20,901 bases of DNA from NCBI GenBank assembly GCA_023398855.1, contig JAEWRS010000175.1, positions 1-20,901 of the forward strand, written 5' to 3'. The position numbers and the translations under genes were made by a program. Each line of letters begins with the position of its first letter. Positions within the stretch are counted from its first letter, which is position 1. The DNA is from Bacillota bacterium. GTDB lineage: Bacteria; Bacillota; Clostridia; Lachnospirales; Lachnospiraceae. The notes beneath the pieces are model-generated. The model saw nothing but the letters and a program-made list of their open reading frames with translations. It made no database searches and was not told the DNA's origin. Below, piece by piece: positions 14,063 through 20,901 of the stretch.

Positions 14063-14887
14063 TCAGCTTTGGATATCCTTAAATATGTTCCTATACTGTT
14101 TTGGCGTCAGACCGATAAACTTTTTGAAAAAATTTGAAAAATGGCTTTGGTCCGCAAATCCAGTCTGTAACGCTGCATCAATGGGAAAAACGCCCTGTTC
14201 CAGCAATTTCTTTGCTTTATCAATCCGTATGTTTTCTAAATAGCTGTAAGGTGATATCCCCTTTTGCTTGGTAAAAGTACGAAGCAGATAGTATTTGCTC
14301 AATCCTGTCAGTCTGCATAGGTCATCCAGGGAAACATTTTCCATGTAATGGGTTTCCAGGTACCGGCAAATTTCCCTTACCTGTGTACTTTGCTCCGGAT
14401 TCCCTGATGGCAATGCCTGATCCGTATATTCTTCTATTAACTGTTCCAAAAGGAAAAAGAAAATTTCCTCTTTTTTAAAGTCCTTTTCTTCCTCTATAAT
14501 CATTTGATGCAATTCCCTGAGTACTGACACCAATTCACTATGAAACACTACCTGAGGTATAAAATAAGGCATATATTTATTTCCTGTTATTTCAAAGACG
14601 GCCTTGCTCATTGTTTCCGGCTGGATATTGATACAGCGATAATCCAGGGCTTTCCCGTCAATCTGCTCGCAGGTGTGATTATCACGCGGATTAAACAGCA
14701 GCAAATCTCCCGGCTCTATGGTGTACTCCTTGTTTTTACAGGACAAATGCCGGCAGCCCTTTTCAATAAAACCAATCACATAATACTCGTGAAAATGATT
14801 GGGGAATTTCTGCATTATGCCTTGGAAATGATAAGCTTCCACGTTCAATTCCGTATCATATTTCACCGTTCTTACCTCTTTCTTCAT
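14063..14887 (-). CDS. AraC-family transcriptional regulator
   Basis: The 274-residue protein has an N-terminal cupin-like ligand domain, with HFHEYYVIGFIEKG (about 31-44) and EPGDLLLFNPRDNH (about 57-70). The C-terminal double helix-turn-helix contains VSLDDLCRLTGLSKYYLLRTF and GFADQSHFSNFFKKFIGLTPKQYR, the standard AraC signature. The ATG at 14887 is chosen because AAGGAAAAG lies just upstream. An earlier in-frame start at 14929 has no good site. It is co-transcribed with the EamA exporter gene and probably activates it in response to the exporter's substrate or a related small molecule. The 258 bases upstream (14888-15145) hold no gene, only the terminator of the neighbouring operon. Confidence 0.9.
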   Translation of the reverse strand: MKKEVRTVKYDTELNVEAYHFQGIMQKFPNHFHEYYVIGFIEKGCRHLSCKNKEYTIEPGDLLLFNPRDNHTCEQIDGKALDYRCINIQPETMSKAVFEITGNKYMPYFIPQVVFHSELVSVLRELHQMIIEEEKDFKKEEIFFFLLEQLIEEYTDQALPSGNPEQSTQVREICRYLETHYMENVSLDDLCRLTGLSKYYLLRTFTKQKGISPYSYLENIRIDKAKKLLEQGVFPIDAALQTGFADQSHFSNFFKKFIGLTPKQYRNIFKDIQS

Positions 14888-15054
14888 GGCTTTTCCTTCT
14901 TTCGTTCTTTGATAATCAGTGTAACACAAATCACAACAGGATTCTTGTATGATATTGCCCTTTTCACTTCATATCTGTTTGCCCTTGTTAAAGAATACTT
15001 CTGCAAATTTAAGAAAGAAGAAATGCTCACTTATGTTCACACAATCATCCCACC

Positions 15055-15111
15055 AAAATAAAACCGCCATATCGGTAAAAAGGCAAGTATCCTTGTACCG
15101 AAGTGACGGTT
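15055..15111 (-). terminator. Terminator of the sugar operon, nested hairpin
   Basis: Nested arms are seen in plus-strand coordinates: AACCGCCA (15062-15069) with TGACGGTT (15104-15111), 7 of 8 matched; TCGGTA (15072-15077) with TACCGA (15096-15101); and CAAG (15084-15087) with CTTG (15092-15095). On the minus strand the stem is followed by TTTTATTTT, fitting a rho-independent terminator about 35 bases after the GH2 gene stop. Confidence 0.65.
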
Positions 15112-15145
15112 CTTTTAACAACCAGATCCTTGTAAGAGCCATGTC

Positions 15146-16945
15146 CTACCGGAGTTCATCTCTCCAATAAGCCACTCTCTTCTCATTGATAGCTTTTATC
15201 TTCTCCGGGTCCACTTTAAAGTTTCTCCTGATATCCATCAGTCCGTTGACCTCCTGCTGCACATCCGTGACCTGGGTATAGCAGTAGCCGCATACATAGG
15301 GAATCTCTTTAATGGCTGTGGTAATGCTCTCAAATCTTTTCAAAAAATCCTCCTTTGAATTGACCTTATTCCCGTACCCCCAGCCTTCCTTGTCGCTGTC
15401 AAATGCAATGCCTCCAAACTCACTGATTATCACCGGCTGGCCTTTGTAGGAAAAGCCATTGGCAAATGCTGATTTAGAGGTGGAGTGGTAAACCTCTGAC
15501 GACATGATCTCAGTCTTGTATTGTGTATAGCGCTTTCTAAGTATTTCCCCTTTTTCTTCGTAATCGTGAAGGGTGATGATATCTGAAACCGTATGTTCCC
15601 AACCGTCATTTACAATCACAGGGCGGTATTGGTCAATGCTCTTTGTCAGATGATAAATTCCCTCCGTAAAATGCTGCTGCTTCCTGCTGGTCTCAACCTG
15701 AGGAACTCCCCATGATTCATTAATGGGTGTCCATGTGATAATGGAAGGATGGTTATAATTCTGCTTCACAATATCAAGCCATTCTCTTGTAAACAGCTCT
15801 ACTGCCCGGTCGGAATAAATATAGGCTGCAGGAGCCTCGCTCCAGACCAGCATTCCCTTTACATCACACCAGTAGAGGAACCGTTCATCCTCTGTCTTCT
15901 GATGCTTTCTTAAACCGTTATATCCCATAGCATGGATTTTATCAATGTCTTCAACCAATGCTTCCTCGTCAGGAGGGGTCAAATGAGTTTCCTCCCAATA
16001 CCCCTGATCAAGGATCAGCCTCTGATATAAGGGGGCCCCATTGAGAAGAAGGTTAGAACCATCGATACGGATCTCCCGCATGCCAAAGTAAGATCCCACC
16101 TCATCACACACCTCTTTGTCGTACCTGGTGCAGAAGCTGATATCATAAAGCTGGGGAGCTGCCGGAGTCCATGAGCGTATCCCCCACGGATTCTCCGCTT
16201 CTGCCGCCTCCAGGTCAATGAAAACCTTCGTGGGGTTTTTTCCTATACCAGTGACAGTCCTGGTGACAAACATGCCCCCAAAACTAACAACAGCCTCCAC
16301 CTCCAGCCTTCTTCCGTCAAGGGCATCCGGACAGTCTACAATATATTCCAGTTCAAGCCTGCCCTCTGGTAAATTAGGCGTCATCTTAACCGAGCTTAAG
16401 CAGGTAACCGGCACATACTCCATCCATACAGTCTTCCATATGCCCGTTGTCTGCACGTACCAACAGCCAAAATTCTCAGAAATCCACCGCTGCTTTCCTC
16501 TTGGCTGCTGGGGATCCATATGATCCTCCACCTTTATTACCACCAGGTTTTCTCCATCAGTCACAAGGTTTGTGATGTCAAAGGTAAAACGGGTATATCC
16601 CCCCTCATGCATACCGGCGAGCTTCCCATTGATCCATACCTTTGTAAGGAAATCACTTCCCTCAAAGTGCAGCAGCAGCTTATTCCCGGTTAAACGTTCC
16701 TTTTGTCCATGAAACCTTCGGCCATACCACACGAAATGGTGAACACCTTGGTCGTTGATATTGCTTTTCTTTGTTTCGTAGGTAAAGGGCACACATATTT
16801 CTCTTTCCGTTTGAAAGCCCTCATACCAGCCCTCGGCTTCGCCTTTATTGTTATCATCAAAAACAAAGTCCCAATTACCATTTAAATTGGTCCAGTCCTT
16901 ACGGACAAGCTGAGGTCTTGGATAGTCCTTCTGATAGCATTCCAT
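15146..16945 (-). CDS. Glycoside hydrolase family 2 enzyme (beta-galactosidase/beta-glucuronidase class)
   Basis: The enzyme removes a terminal beta-linked sugar from glycans or glycosides, acting in the cytoplasm (no signal peptide). With the start at 16945 the product is 599 residues, normal for short GH2 enzymes. An N-terminal sugar-binding jelly-roll has the WYGRRF and FEGSDFLTKVWINGKLAGMHEGGYTRFTFD pattern. An Ig-like domain follows, then the TIM barrel. The acid/base glutamate is E410 in TPINESWG, and the nucleophile is E509 in VIISEFGG. The exact sugar is not decided by these motifs. GAGGAG lies about 9 bases before ATG 16945. An open frame extends upstream to 17026 but would overlap the permease gene and lacks a site. 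It is the last gene of the CUT1 sugar operon, so its substrate is probably the sugar that this transporter brings in. Confidence 0.88.
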   Translation of the reverse strand: MECYQKDYPRPQLVRKDWTNLNGNWDFVFDDNNKGEAEGWYEGFQTEREICVPFTYETKKSNINDQGVHHFVWYGRRFHGQKERLTGNKLLLHFEGSDFLTKVWINGKLAGMHEGGYTRFTFDITNLVTDGENLVVIKVEDHMDPQQPRGKQRWISENFGCWYVQTTGIWKTVWMEYVPVTCLSSVKMTPNLPEGRLELEYIVDCPDALDGRRLEVEAVVSFGGMFVTRTVTGIGKNPTKVFIDLEAAEAENPWGIRSWTPAAPQLYDISFCTRYDKEVCDEVGSYFGMREIRIDGSNLLLNGAPLYQRLILDQGYWEETHLTPPDEEALVEDIDKIHAMGYNGLRKHQKTEDERFLYWCDVKGMLVWSEAPAAYIYSDRAVELFTREWLDIVKQNYNHPSIITWTPINESWGVPQVETSRKQQHFTEGIYHLTKSIDQYRPVIVNDGWEHTVSDIITLHDYEEKGEILRKRYTQYKTEIMSSEVYHSTSKSAFANGFSYKGQPVIISEFGGIAFDSDKEGWGYGNKVNSKEDFLKRFESITTAIKEIPYVCGYCYTQVTDVQQEVNGLMDIRRNFKVDPEKIKAINEKRVAYWRDELR

Positions 16946-16976
16946 GTCATGATTCTCCTCTTCTTTTTTCCTTACA

Positions 16977-17807
16977 TCATCCCTTAACACCAGACATGGT
17001 GATCCCCTGAACGATTTGTTTTTCAAATATCAGATAAATAATAATAGCCGGAATGGATGCAATCATATTGGCCGTCATGGGTTTCACATAATCCACGGTG
17101 TAAGTCCCTGCAAAAATAGGGATGCCAACAGGCAATGTGAATTTGCTGCTGTCCATAGCACAAAGCAGAGGCCAAAGATAATTATTCCAGCTTCCGATAA
17201 ATGCAAAAATACTGATAGTAGAAACAACTGCCTTTGATAAAGGCATGATGATCCTTGCAAAAATAACCAACTCTCCCGCTCCGTCAATCCTTGCTGCCTC
17301 AATGAGAGAATCAGGAATTCCCTTAAAAAAGGTTACCATGATAATCAGATTCATGGACACTGCTACAGACGGCAGAAGCAGACCTGCGTAAGAATCAATT
17401 AAATGAAGCCCATTGGCCGTAATAAACAGCGGAACAACGGTTGCTTCCCCCGGAACCATAAGCCCCAGCAGAAAATAAAAATACAGTTTATTTCTTCCCC
17501 TGAATTTAATTTTTGCCAGAGAATAGGCAGCCATGGCAGAAAAAATGATTGTTAAAACCGTAACCAGTACTGCAACAATTACGGAATTAAACAGCCACTT
17601 GGTAACATCGGAGCCAATGATTAAATCCAGATAATTACTAAAGGTATAAGGAGGAGAAAACCAGCTGGATACACTTTTGATCTGTTTTCCCTCATACTGC
17701 AGAGATACAAAAAAAGCCCAGATTACAGGTGCCAGAAAAATTACGGCAATTGCTGCGGATAAAACAGTTAATACAACACTCCCTGGCTTTGCTTTCTTAT
17801 GCTTCAT
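16977..17807 (-). CDS. CUT1 sugar ABC transporter permease, MalG/UgpE type
   Basis: The 276-residue membrane protein has about six helices. The cytoplasmic EAA loop IEAARIDGAGELVIFARIIMPL matches the MalG class and contacts the shared ATPase. ATG 17807 sits in GGGGGAGAAGGAAG-ATG and overlaps the end of the other permease gene by 11 bases (ATGAAGCATAA), typical for coupled subunits. An open frame extends to 17930 but its first 41 residues are charged and unlike the family. It works with the permease and the lipoprotein encoded upstream. The import ATPase is not encoded here and is presumably supplied by a shared MsmX-like protein. Confidence 0.9.
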   Translation of the reverse strand: MKHKKAKPGSVVLTVLSAAIAVIFLAPVIWAFFVSLQYEGKQIKSVSSWFSPPYTFSNYLDLIIGSDVTKWLFNSVIVAVLVTVLTIIFSAMAAYSLAKIKFRGRNKLYFYFLLGLMVPGEATVVPLFITANGLHLIDSYAGLLLPSVAVSMNLIIMVTFFKGIPDSLIEAARIDGAGELVIFARIIMPLSKAVVSTISIFAFIGSWNNYLWPLLCAMDSSKFTLPVGIPIFAGTYTVDYVKPMTANMIASIPAIIIYLIFEKQIVQGITMSGVKG

Positions 17808-18696
17808 CTTCCTTCTCCCCCTTCCTCTGAATTGCCTTTTGAATAAGAGTACACACCACCAAAATGGCAAACAGCACGTAGGACATGGCTGCAGCGTAAC
17901 CCATATTATTTTTAGTAAATCCTGTCTCATAGATATACTGGATCAATGGCTTTGTACTCCCTGCCGGCCCTCCTGTGGTAATCAAATAAATCTGGCCGAA
18001 CACCTTAAAGCTGGCAATGATCTGCAGCATGACAATCAAATAAGTGGTGGGCTTTAGGAGCGGCAGTACTATGGAAAAAAGCTGCTGCCATTTTGCTGCT
18101 CCGTCAATTTCCGCAGCCTCATAAATCTCAGGAGAGATGTCCTGAAGGGCAGACAGATATAAAAGCATGGAAAATCCTACTGTCCACCATACGGTCATCA
18201 TGGTAATGACTGTCCATGCGTGATTTGTGTCAATCAGCCACTGGATTTCCGATCCCGGGCTTAAAAGCCCGGTCAGATGGAGCATTCCGTTTACAAATCC
18301 CATATAGGGCGCAAACATGTATTTTGCAATAAATGACGCAACCGAAACGGATATGATACTTGGAAGATAGAACGCAATTCTTAACCCCCGTCTGATCTTC
18401 ACCGGGCGATTGGCAAACAGTGCCAGTATAAAAGCAACGACAGCCAAAAACGGTACGGATAAAATGACAAAAAAGACCGTATGACCCAATGCGTCAAGAA
18501 ACTTCTGATCCGAAAAAAACTTAATATAATTATCCAGTCCTACAAATTTTAACTTTCCCATTAAGGACCACTTATGCAGACTCACATACAGCCCCTGAAT
18601 AACCGGCCATATGGTAAAAACCGTATACAAGGCCAAAAAGGGAAGGCATAACCCCAGGCCTGCAGCCATATCTCTCATTTTTCTGTTTCTACTCAC
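17797..18696 (-). CDS. CUT1 sugar ABC transporter permease, MalF/UgpA type
   Basis: The 299-residue membrane protein has six or more helices. It opens RKMRDMAAGLGLCLPFLALYTVFTIWPVIQGLYVSL and has the EAA loop IYEAAEIDGAAKWQQLFSIVLPLLKP, diagnostic of MalF-type subunits. A GTG start at 18696 is chosen because GGGGAGG lies 8 bases upstream. An ATG at 18717 also reads in frame but has only a weak site. A perfect hairpin lies between this gene and the lipoprotein gene. It forms the heterodimeric channel with the following permease. Confidence 0.9.
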   Translation of the reverse strand: MSRNRKMRDMAAGLGLCLPFLALYTVFTIWPVIQGLYVSLHKWSLMGKLKFVGLDNYIKFFSDQKFLDALGHTVFFVILSVPFLAVVAFILALFANRPVKIRRGLRIAFYLPSIISVSVASFIAKYMFAPYMGFVNGMLHLTGLLSPGSEIQWLIDTNHAWTVITMMTVWWTVGFSMLLYLSALQDISPEIYEAAEIDGAAKWQQLFSIVLPLLKPTTYLIVMLQIIASFKVFGQIYLITTGGPAGSTKPLIQYIYETGFTKNNMGYAAAMSYVLFAILVVCTLIQKAIQRKGEKEDEA

Positions 18697-18734
18697 ATCA
18701 TTATCCTCCCCAAACATGCAATTCTTCTATATAA

Positions 18735-18760
18735 AGAGGGGAGAACCACATCTCCCCTCT
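18735..18760 (-). terminator. Intra-operon hairpin between lipoprotein and permease genes (attenuator or mRNA stabiliser)
   Basis: Perfect 10-bp arms AGAGGGGAGA (18735-18744) and TCTCCCCTCT (18751-18760) enclose a 6-base loop, 11 bases after the lipoprotein stop. On the minus strand a TTTATATAG stretch follows, a weak T tract. Such elements often let binding-protein mRNA exceed permease mRNA. Confidence 0.65.
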
Positions 18761-18771
18761 GTTTCATATAA

Positions 18772-20187
18772 TTACGGAAGGTTTGATTCCAGCTCATCGT
18801 AGAGCGCGTCAATACCAGAGACAGTATCTTTCTTTCCTGTCCAGATAGTATCCAGACTGTCGATCATGCCTTTTTTCATTCCATTAAATGTAGATACTTT
18901 TGCCGGAAGGACAGCCTTATCCACCTCTGACATATAGCTGCTTCTGTACGGTAGTGCCTTATAGTCCTCACTTTCAAGAACTTCCTTACATGCTGGAATC
19001 TGGCCTGATTTCGCCCATGTCACTCCACCCTTCATGGATGCTGCCGTCATGAATTCCACCGCTGCCTTGCTGTCTGCCTCATTCCTTCCTTTCTTTGTAG
19101 GAAGAATAAAGGTATGAGAATCAGCCCAGCAGTTATCTGAATCAAAAAGCTTAGGGAATGCCATTGGGACAAAGCTTAAGTTATCCGTCTGTTCAAAAGC
19201 ACCTACTGCCCAGGTTCCGCCGATGAAGATTCCTGCTTTTCCACCCTGGAAGAACCTCTGATGATCATCAATTCCTTCTTTAATGTAGCCCTTATCATAA
19301 AGACCTTTTACAAATTCTGCTGCTTTCACTGCTTTTTCTTTATCAAGAGTTACTTCCTTGCCGCCTTCACTGACAATAGGGGTTCCTCCCATTTGGAAAT
19401 AAGTTGCCCACCACAGGCGGTAAGGATCATCTCCGTTATTGGTAATTGAAATGGTTGATCCGTCTTCCGGAATCACGGCCTTTATTTTATCGCAAATAGC
19501 ATAGAACTCATCCACGCTATTAATATCTGCTGCTCCCTCAGCGTTTAAAGGAATGCCAGCCTCCTCCAATATGCCTTTGTTCAAGTACATAATCTCTGCA
19601 TGAGTGTCTAAAGGTATCGCATAAATCTCTCCGTCAAAGGTCACGGCATCAATGGAAGCTTTGGAATAGTGCTGGCTCAGATCTAATCCCAGCTCATCTA
19701 TGTAAGAAGTAATTGGCTGTACCACGCCGTCTTCCACCAGCTGCGGCAAAGAAGAAGCATGGGAAATACCGATATCCGGTCCTTTTCCTGCGGCAACCGC
19801 TGTCTGCAGCTTGGTATAATAGTCTGCCCATACCAGCATAATGGACTGTACCTGCTTCTCAGGGCTGGAGCTGTTATAATCTTCGATCATCTTGTTCATA
19901 AAACCACCATCACCGCCGCTGAACAGGGACCACATGACCAGCTTATTGGCATCTACAGCCACCTGTTCCGGATTATTGACCGTTCCGTCGTCATTGACAT
20001 TCTTGGTTTCGTCTTCCGCAGCTGCAGTAGTTTCACTTCCTGAAGTCACCTTGCCATCCTGTGTCACCGGAGCTGCCTGGGTACCTGTGTTTGTCTTAGT
20101 TGCCGTGTTGCCTGCGCATCCAGAAAGTGCTGCCATAATCAGAGCCACTGCCCCTAATGCTGCCATACCTTTTTTACTTTTCCTCAT
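18772..20187 (-). CDS. CUT1 sugar-binding lipoprotein
   Basis: The 471-residue product has the lipobox LSGC with the lipid-anchored cysteine at residue 24, then a serine/threonine/alanine-rich linker to about residue 75. The mature protein is an extracellular solute-binding protein of the MalE class: KLVMWSLFSGGDGGFMNKMIEDYN (about 86-109), a PDIGISHASSLPQLVEDGVVQPI hinge stretch, and GKAGIFIGGTWAVGAF. It captures an oligosaccharide or glycoside outside the cell and hands it to the two permeases encoded next. The ATG has AAGGAGGT 5 bases upstream. A sigma-A type promoter and an operator lie about 85-140 bases before it. The substrate is not recognisable; the operon's GH2 enzyme suggests a beta-glycoside. 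Confidence 0.9.
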   Translation of the reverse strand: MRKSKKGMAALGAVALIMAALSGCAGNTATKTNTGTQAAPVTQDGKVTSGSETTAAAEDETKNVNDDGTVNNPEQVAVDANKLVMWSLFSGGDGGFMNKMIEDYNSSSPEKQVQSIMLVWADYYTKLQTAVAAGKGPDIGISHASSLPQLVEDGVVQPITSYIDELGLDLSQHYSKASIDAVTFDGEIYAIPLDTHAEIMYLNKGILEEAGIPLNAEGAADINSVDEFYAICDKIKAVIPEDGSTISITNNGDDPYRLWWATYFQMGGTPIVSEGGKEVTLDKEKAVKAAEFVKGLYDKGYIKEGIDDHQRFFQGGKAGIFIGGTWAVGAFEQTDNLSFVPMAFPKLFDSDNCWADSHTFILPTKKGRNEADSKAAVEFMTAASMKGGVTWAKSGQIPACKEVLESEDYKALPYRSSYMSEVDKAVLPAKVSTFNGMKKGMIDSLDTIWTGKKDTVSGIDALYDELESNLP

Positions 20188-20271
20188 AATTACCTCCTTG
20201 TTTTAATTGCTTTACCACGTAGGCCATCAGACATACCGTTGTCTTTTTATTTCGCAAAAAGTCGAATTAGC

Positions 20272-20390
20272 AACAGTAATACTGATTTAATACATTAACA
20301 ATACTACTTTTTATAGTGTAAGTCAATGTATTATCCTGATTTTTATATGTATATTTGTTTACTTTTTGCATTTGCAACAGTTTTACTGTT
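20272..20390 (-). promoter_or_regulatory. Sugar-operon promoter flanked by two copies of one operator
   Basis: On the minus strand TTGACT (20321-20326) and TATTGT (20298-20303) are 17 bases apart. Operator copy 1, AACAGT-AAT-ACTGAT (20272-20286), lies just downstream of the expected start. Copy 2, a perfect AACAGT-TTT-ACTGTT (20376-20390), lies about 85 bases upstream of the start. Their centres are 104 bp apart, close to ten helical turns. The arrangement fits repression by a looping dimer-of-dimers or two independent sites. The regulator is unknown; the truncated upstream ArsR-type gene is one candidate. Confidence 0.6.
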
Positions 20391-20465
20391 ATTTATGGAT
20401 CTTCTTTCTTTGCCGTAAATAAAAATCCTGTTGTAATACAAGCCCTCATCTATTTTTATGGGAAG

Positions 20466-20514
20466 CCAAAAAAGAACAGCTGTCCGGAACATACATCAAT
20501 TCTCCGGACAGCTG
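20466..20514 (-). terminator. Rho-independent terminator after the ArsR-type gene
   Basis: Perfect 12-bp arms (20477-20488 and 20503-20514, TCCGGACAGCTG on the plus strand) enclose a 14-base loop. On the minus strand they are followed by TTCTTTTTT. This is the clearest terminator in the window and separates the regulator gene from the sugar operon. Confidence 0.88.
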
Positions 20515-20536
20515 CTTTCGCATTTGTCAAATATCC

Positions 20537-20901
20537 TCAATATTCGATTTCCATAATAATGTCCTGGTCATAATCGCCGAAGGCCTTTCCAAAAATATTA
20601 AAGCCGCCCTCGTACTTTGCATGTTCTTTATTGCCAATGGTCATACTGATAAAGGAGTTTTGCGATAATCCGATATCACGGATTCTCACTTTGGAAGCAC
20701 ACTCACCGTTAATGTAGCTTCCGTCTCCCCGGATCTCCCACTTTACTAACAGACCGTACTGAGTCGAACCGTTTGGCCACATGGTTGGTGTAAGCCGCCC
20801 TCTTCTTGACCCGAAATCTCCCGGACAATGCCAGGTAGCGCATTCTACTCCATTTATCCATATGGTAATATCAGACTTCCAGTCCTCCGCATACCCTGGA
20901 G
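20537..20901 (-). CDS. C-terminal part of an ArsR-type regulator of sugar genes (cut by window edge)
   Basis: An open frame enters from the right edge and ends at TGA/TAG-type stop at 20537, giving about 120 C-terminal residues. The DWKSDITIWINGVE start, PGDFGSRRGRLTP, STQYGLLVKWE, SFISMTIGNKEHAKYEGGFNIFGKAFGDYDQDI segments match the conserved C-terminal effector domain attached to ArsR-like winged helices in Clostridia and Bacilli. That assignment is from memory of the family. The DNA-binding N-terminus is outside the window. It lies directly upstream of the sugar operon on the same strand, so it may sense a sugar and control that operon. The internal ATG at 20782 is not the start; coding continues upstream without a stop to the edge. 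Confidence 0.65.
   Translation of the reverse strand, partial: PGYAEDWKSDITIWINGVECATWHCPGDFGSRRGRLTPTMWPNGSTQYGLLVKWEIRGDGSYINGECASKVRIRDIGLSQNSFISMTIGNKEHAKYEGGFNIFGKAFGDYDQDIIMEIEY

Noticed and set aside
14540..15061. 173-codon plus-strand frame opposite the AraC gene
   Set aside because: It lies antisense to an unmistakable AraC gene and has no ribosome site or recognisable protein; it is a shadow frame.
20200..20400. CcpA cre site controlling the sugar operon
   Set aside because: No sequence close to the TGWNANCGNTNWCA pattern was found near the promoter. The AACAGT repeats do not fit it.
1..20901. CRISPR array, tRNA or rRNA genes
   Set aside because: No regularly spaced direct repeats, cloverleaf-like sequences or conserved rRNA segments were recognised on reading through the window.

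Overview
The window looks like chromosomal DNA of an anaerobic, spore-forming Clostridia, most like the Lachnospiraceae (Lacrimispora / Clostridium saccharolyticum-type). The grounds are AGGAGG-type ribosome sites with frequent GTG/TTG starts, a Csp-type germination subtilase homologue, paired AraC and EamA genes, a CUT1 sugar operon feeding a GH2 glycosidase, and moderately AT-rich sequence. This placement is an inference from gene content. No rRNA, tRNA, intact insertion sequence, CRISPR array or phage gene was seen.

Layout. (1) 1-1557: an APC-family amino-acid permease, cut by the left edge, faces a MarR regulator. Two tandem inverted repeats lie across the permease promoter. (2) 1558-2970: a degenerating stretch with a strong hairpin, a broken P-loop kinase gene and a small membrane protein. 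(3) 2986-6209: a sorbosone-dehydrogenase-like beta-propeller protein is divergent from a Csp-type subtilase whose catalytic serine is replaced by glycine. (4) 6330-6473: a 47-residue membrane protein. (5) 6575-13126: a six-gene operon on the minus strand with a divergent ModE-type regulator. (6) 13158-14887: an AraC regulator and an EamA exporter. (7) 15146-20187: a CUT1 sugar ABC transporter (lipoprotein and two permeases) with a GH2 glycosidase. No ATPase is encoded with it, so a shared housekeeping MsmX-type ATPase is presumably used. Upstream lies the C-terminal part of an ArsR-type regulator, cut by the right edge.

The most interesting part is region 5. In order of transcription it encodes a BtuF/FepB-type lipoprotein, an ABC ATPase with a DUF1858-like N-terminal domain, a signal-less (cytoplasmic) Fe3+-type substrate-binding-like protein that also has a DUF1858-like N-terminus, a UreG/HypB-type P-loop GTPase with two CxxC motifs, a FecCD permease and a second ABC ATPase. 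The divergent regulator is only a ModE DNA-binding domain, without the molybdate-sensing domains. A 24-bp inverted repeat with the geometry of a ModE box covers the -10 element of the operon promoter. I infer a MolBCA-like molybdate or tungstate importer coupled to an unusual cytoplasmic handling module (GTPase, soluble binding protein, orphan ATPase). The substrate is not proven by sequence alone.
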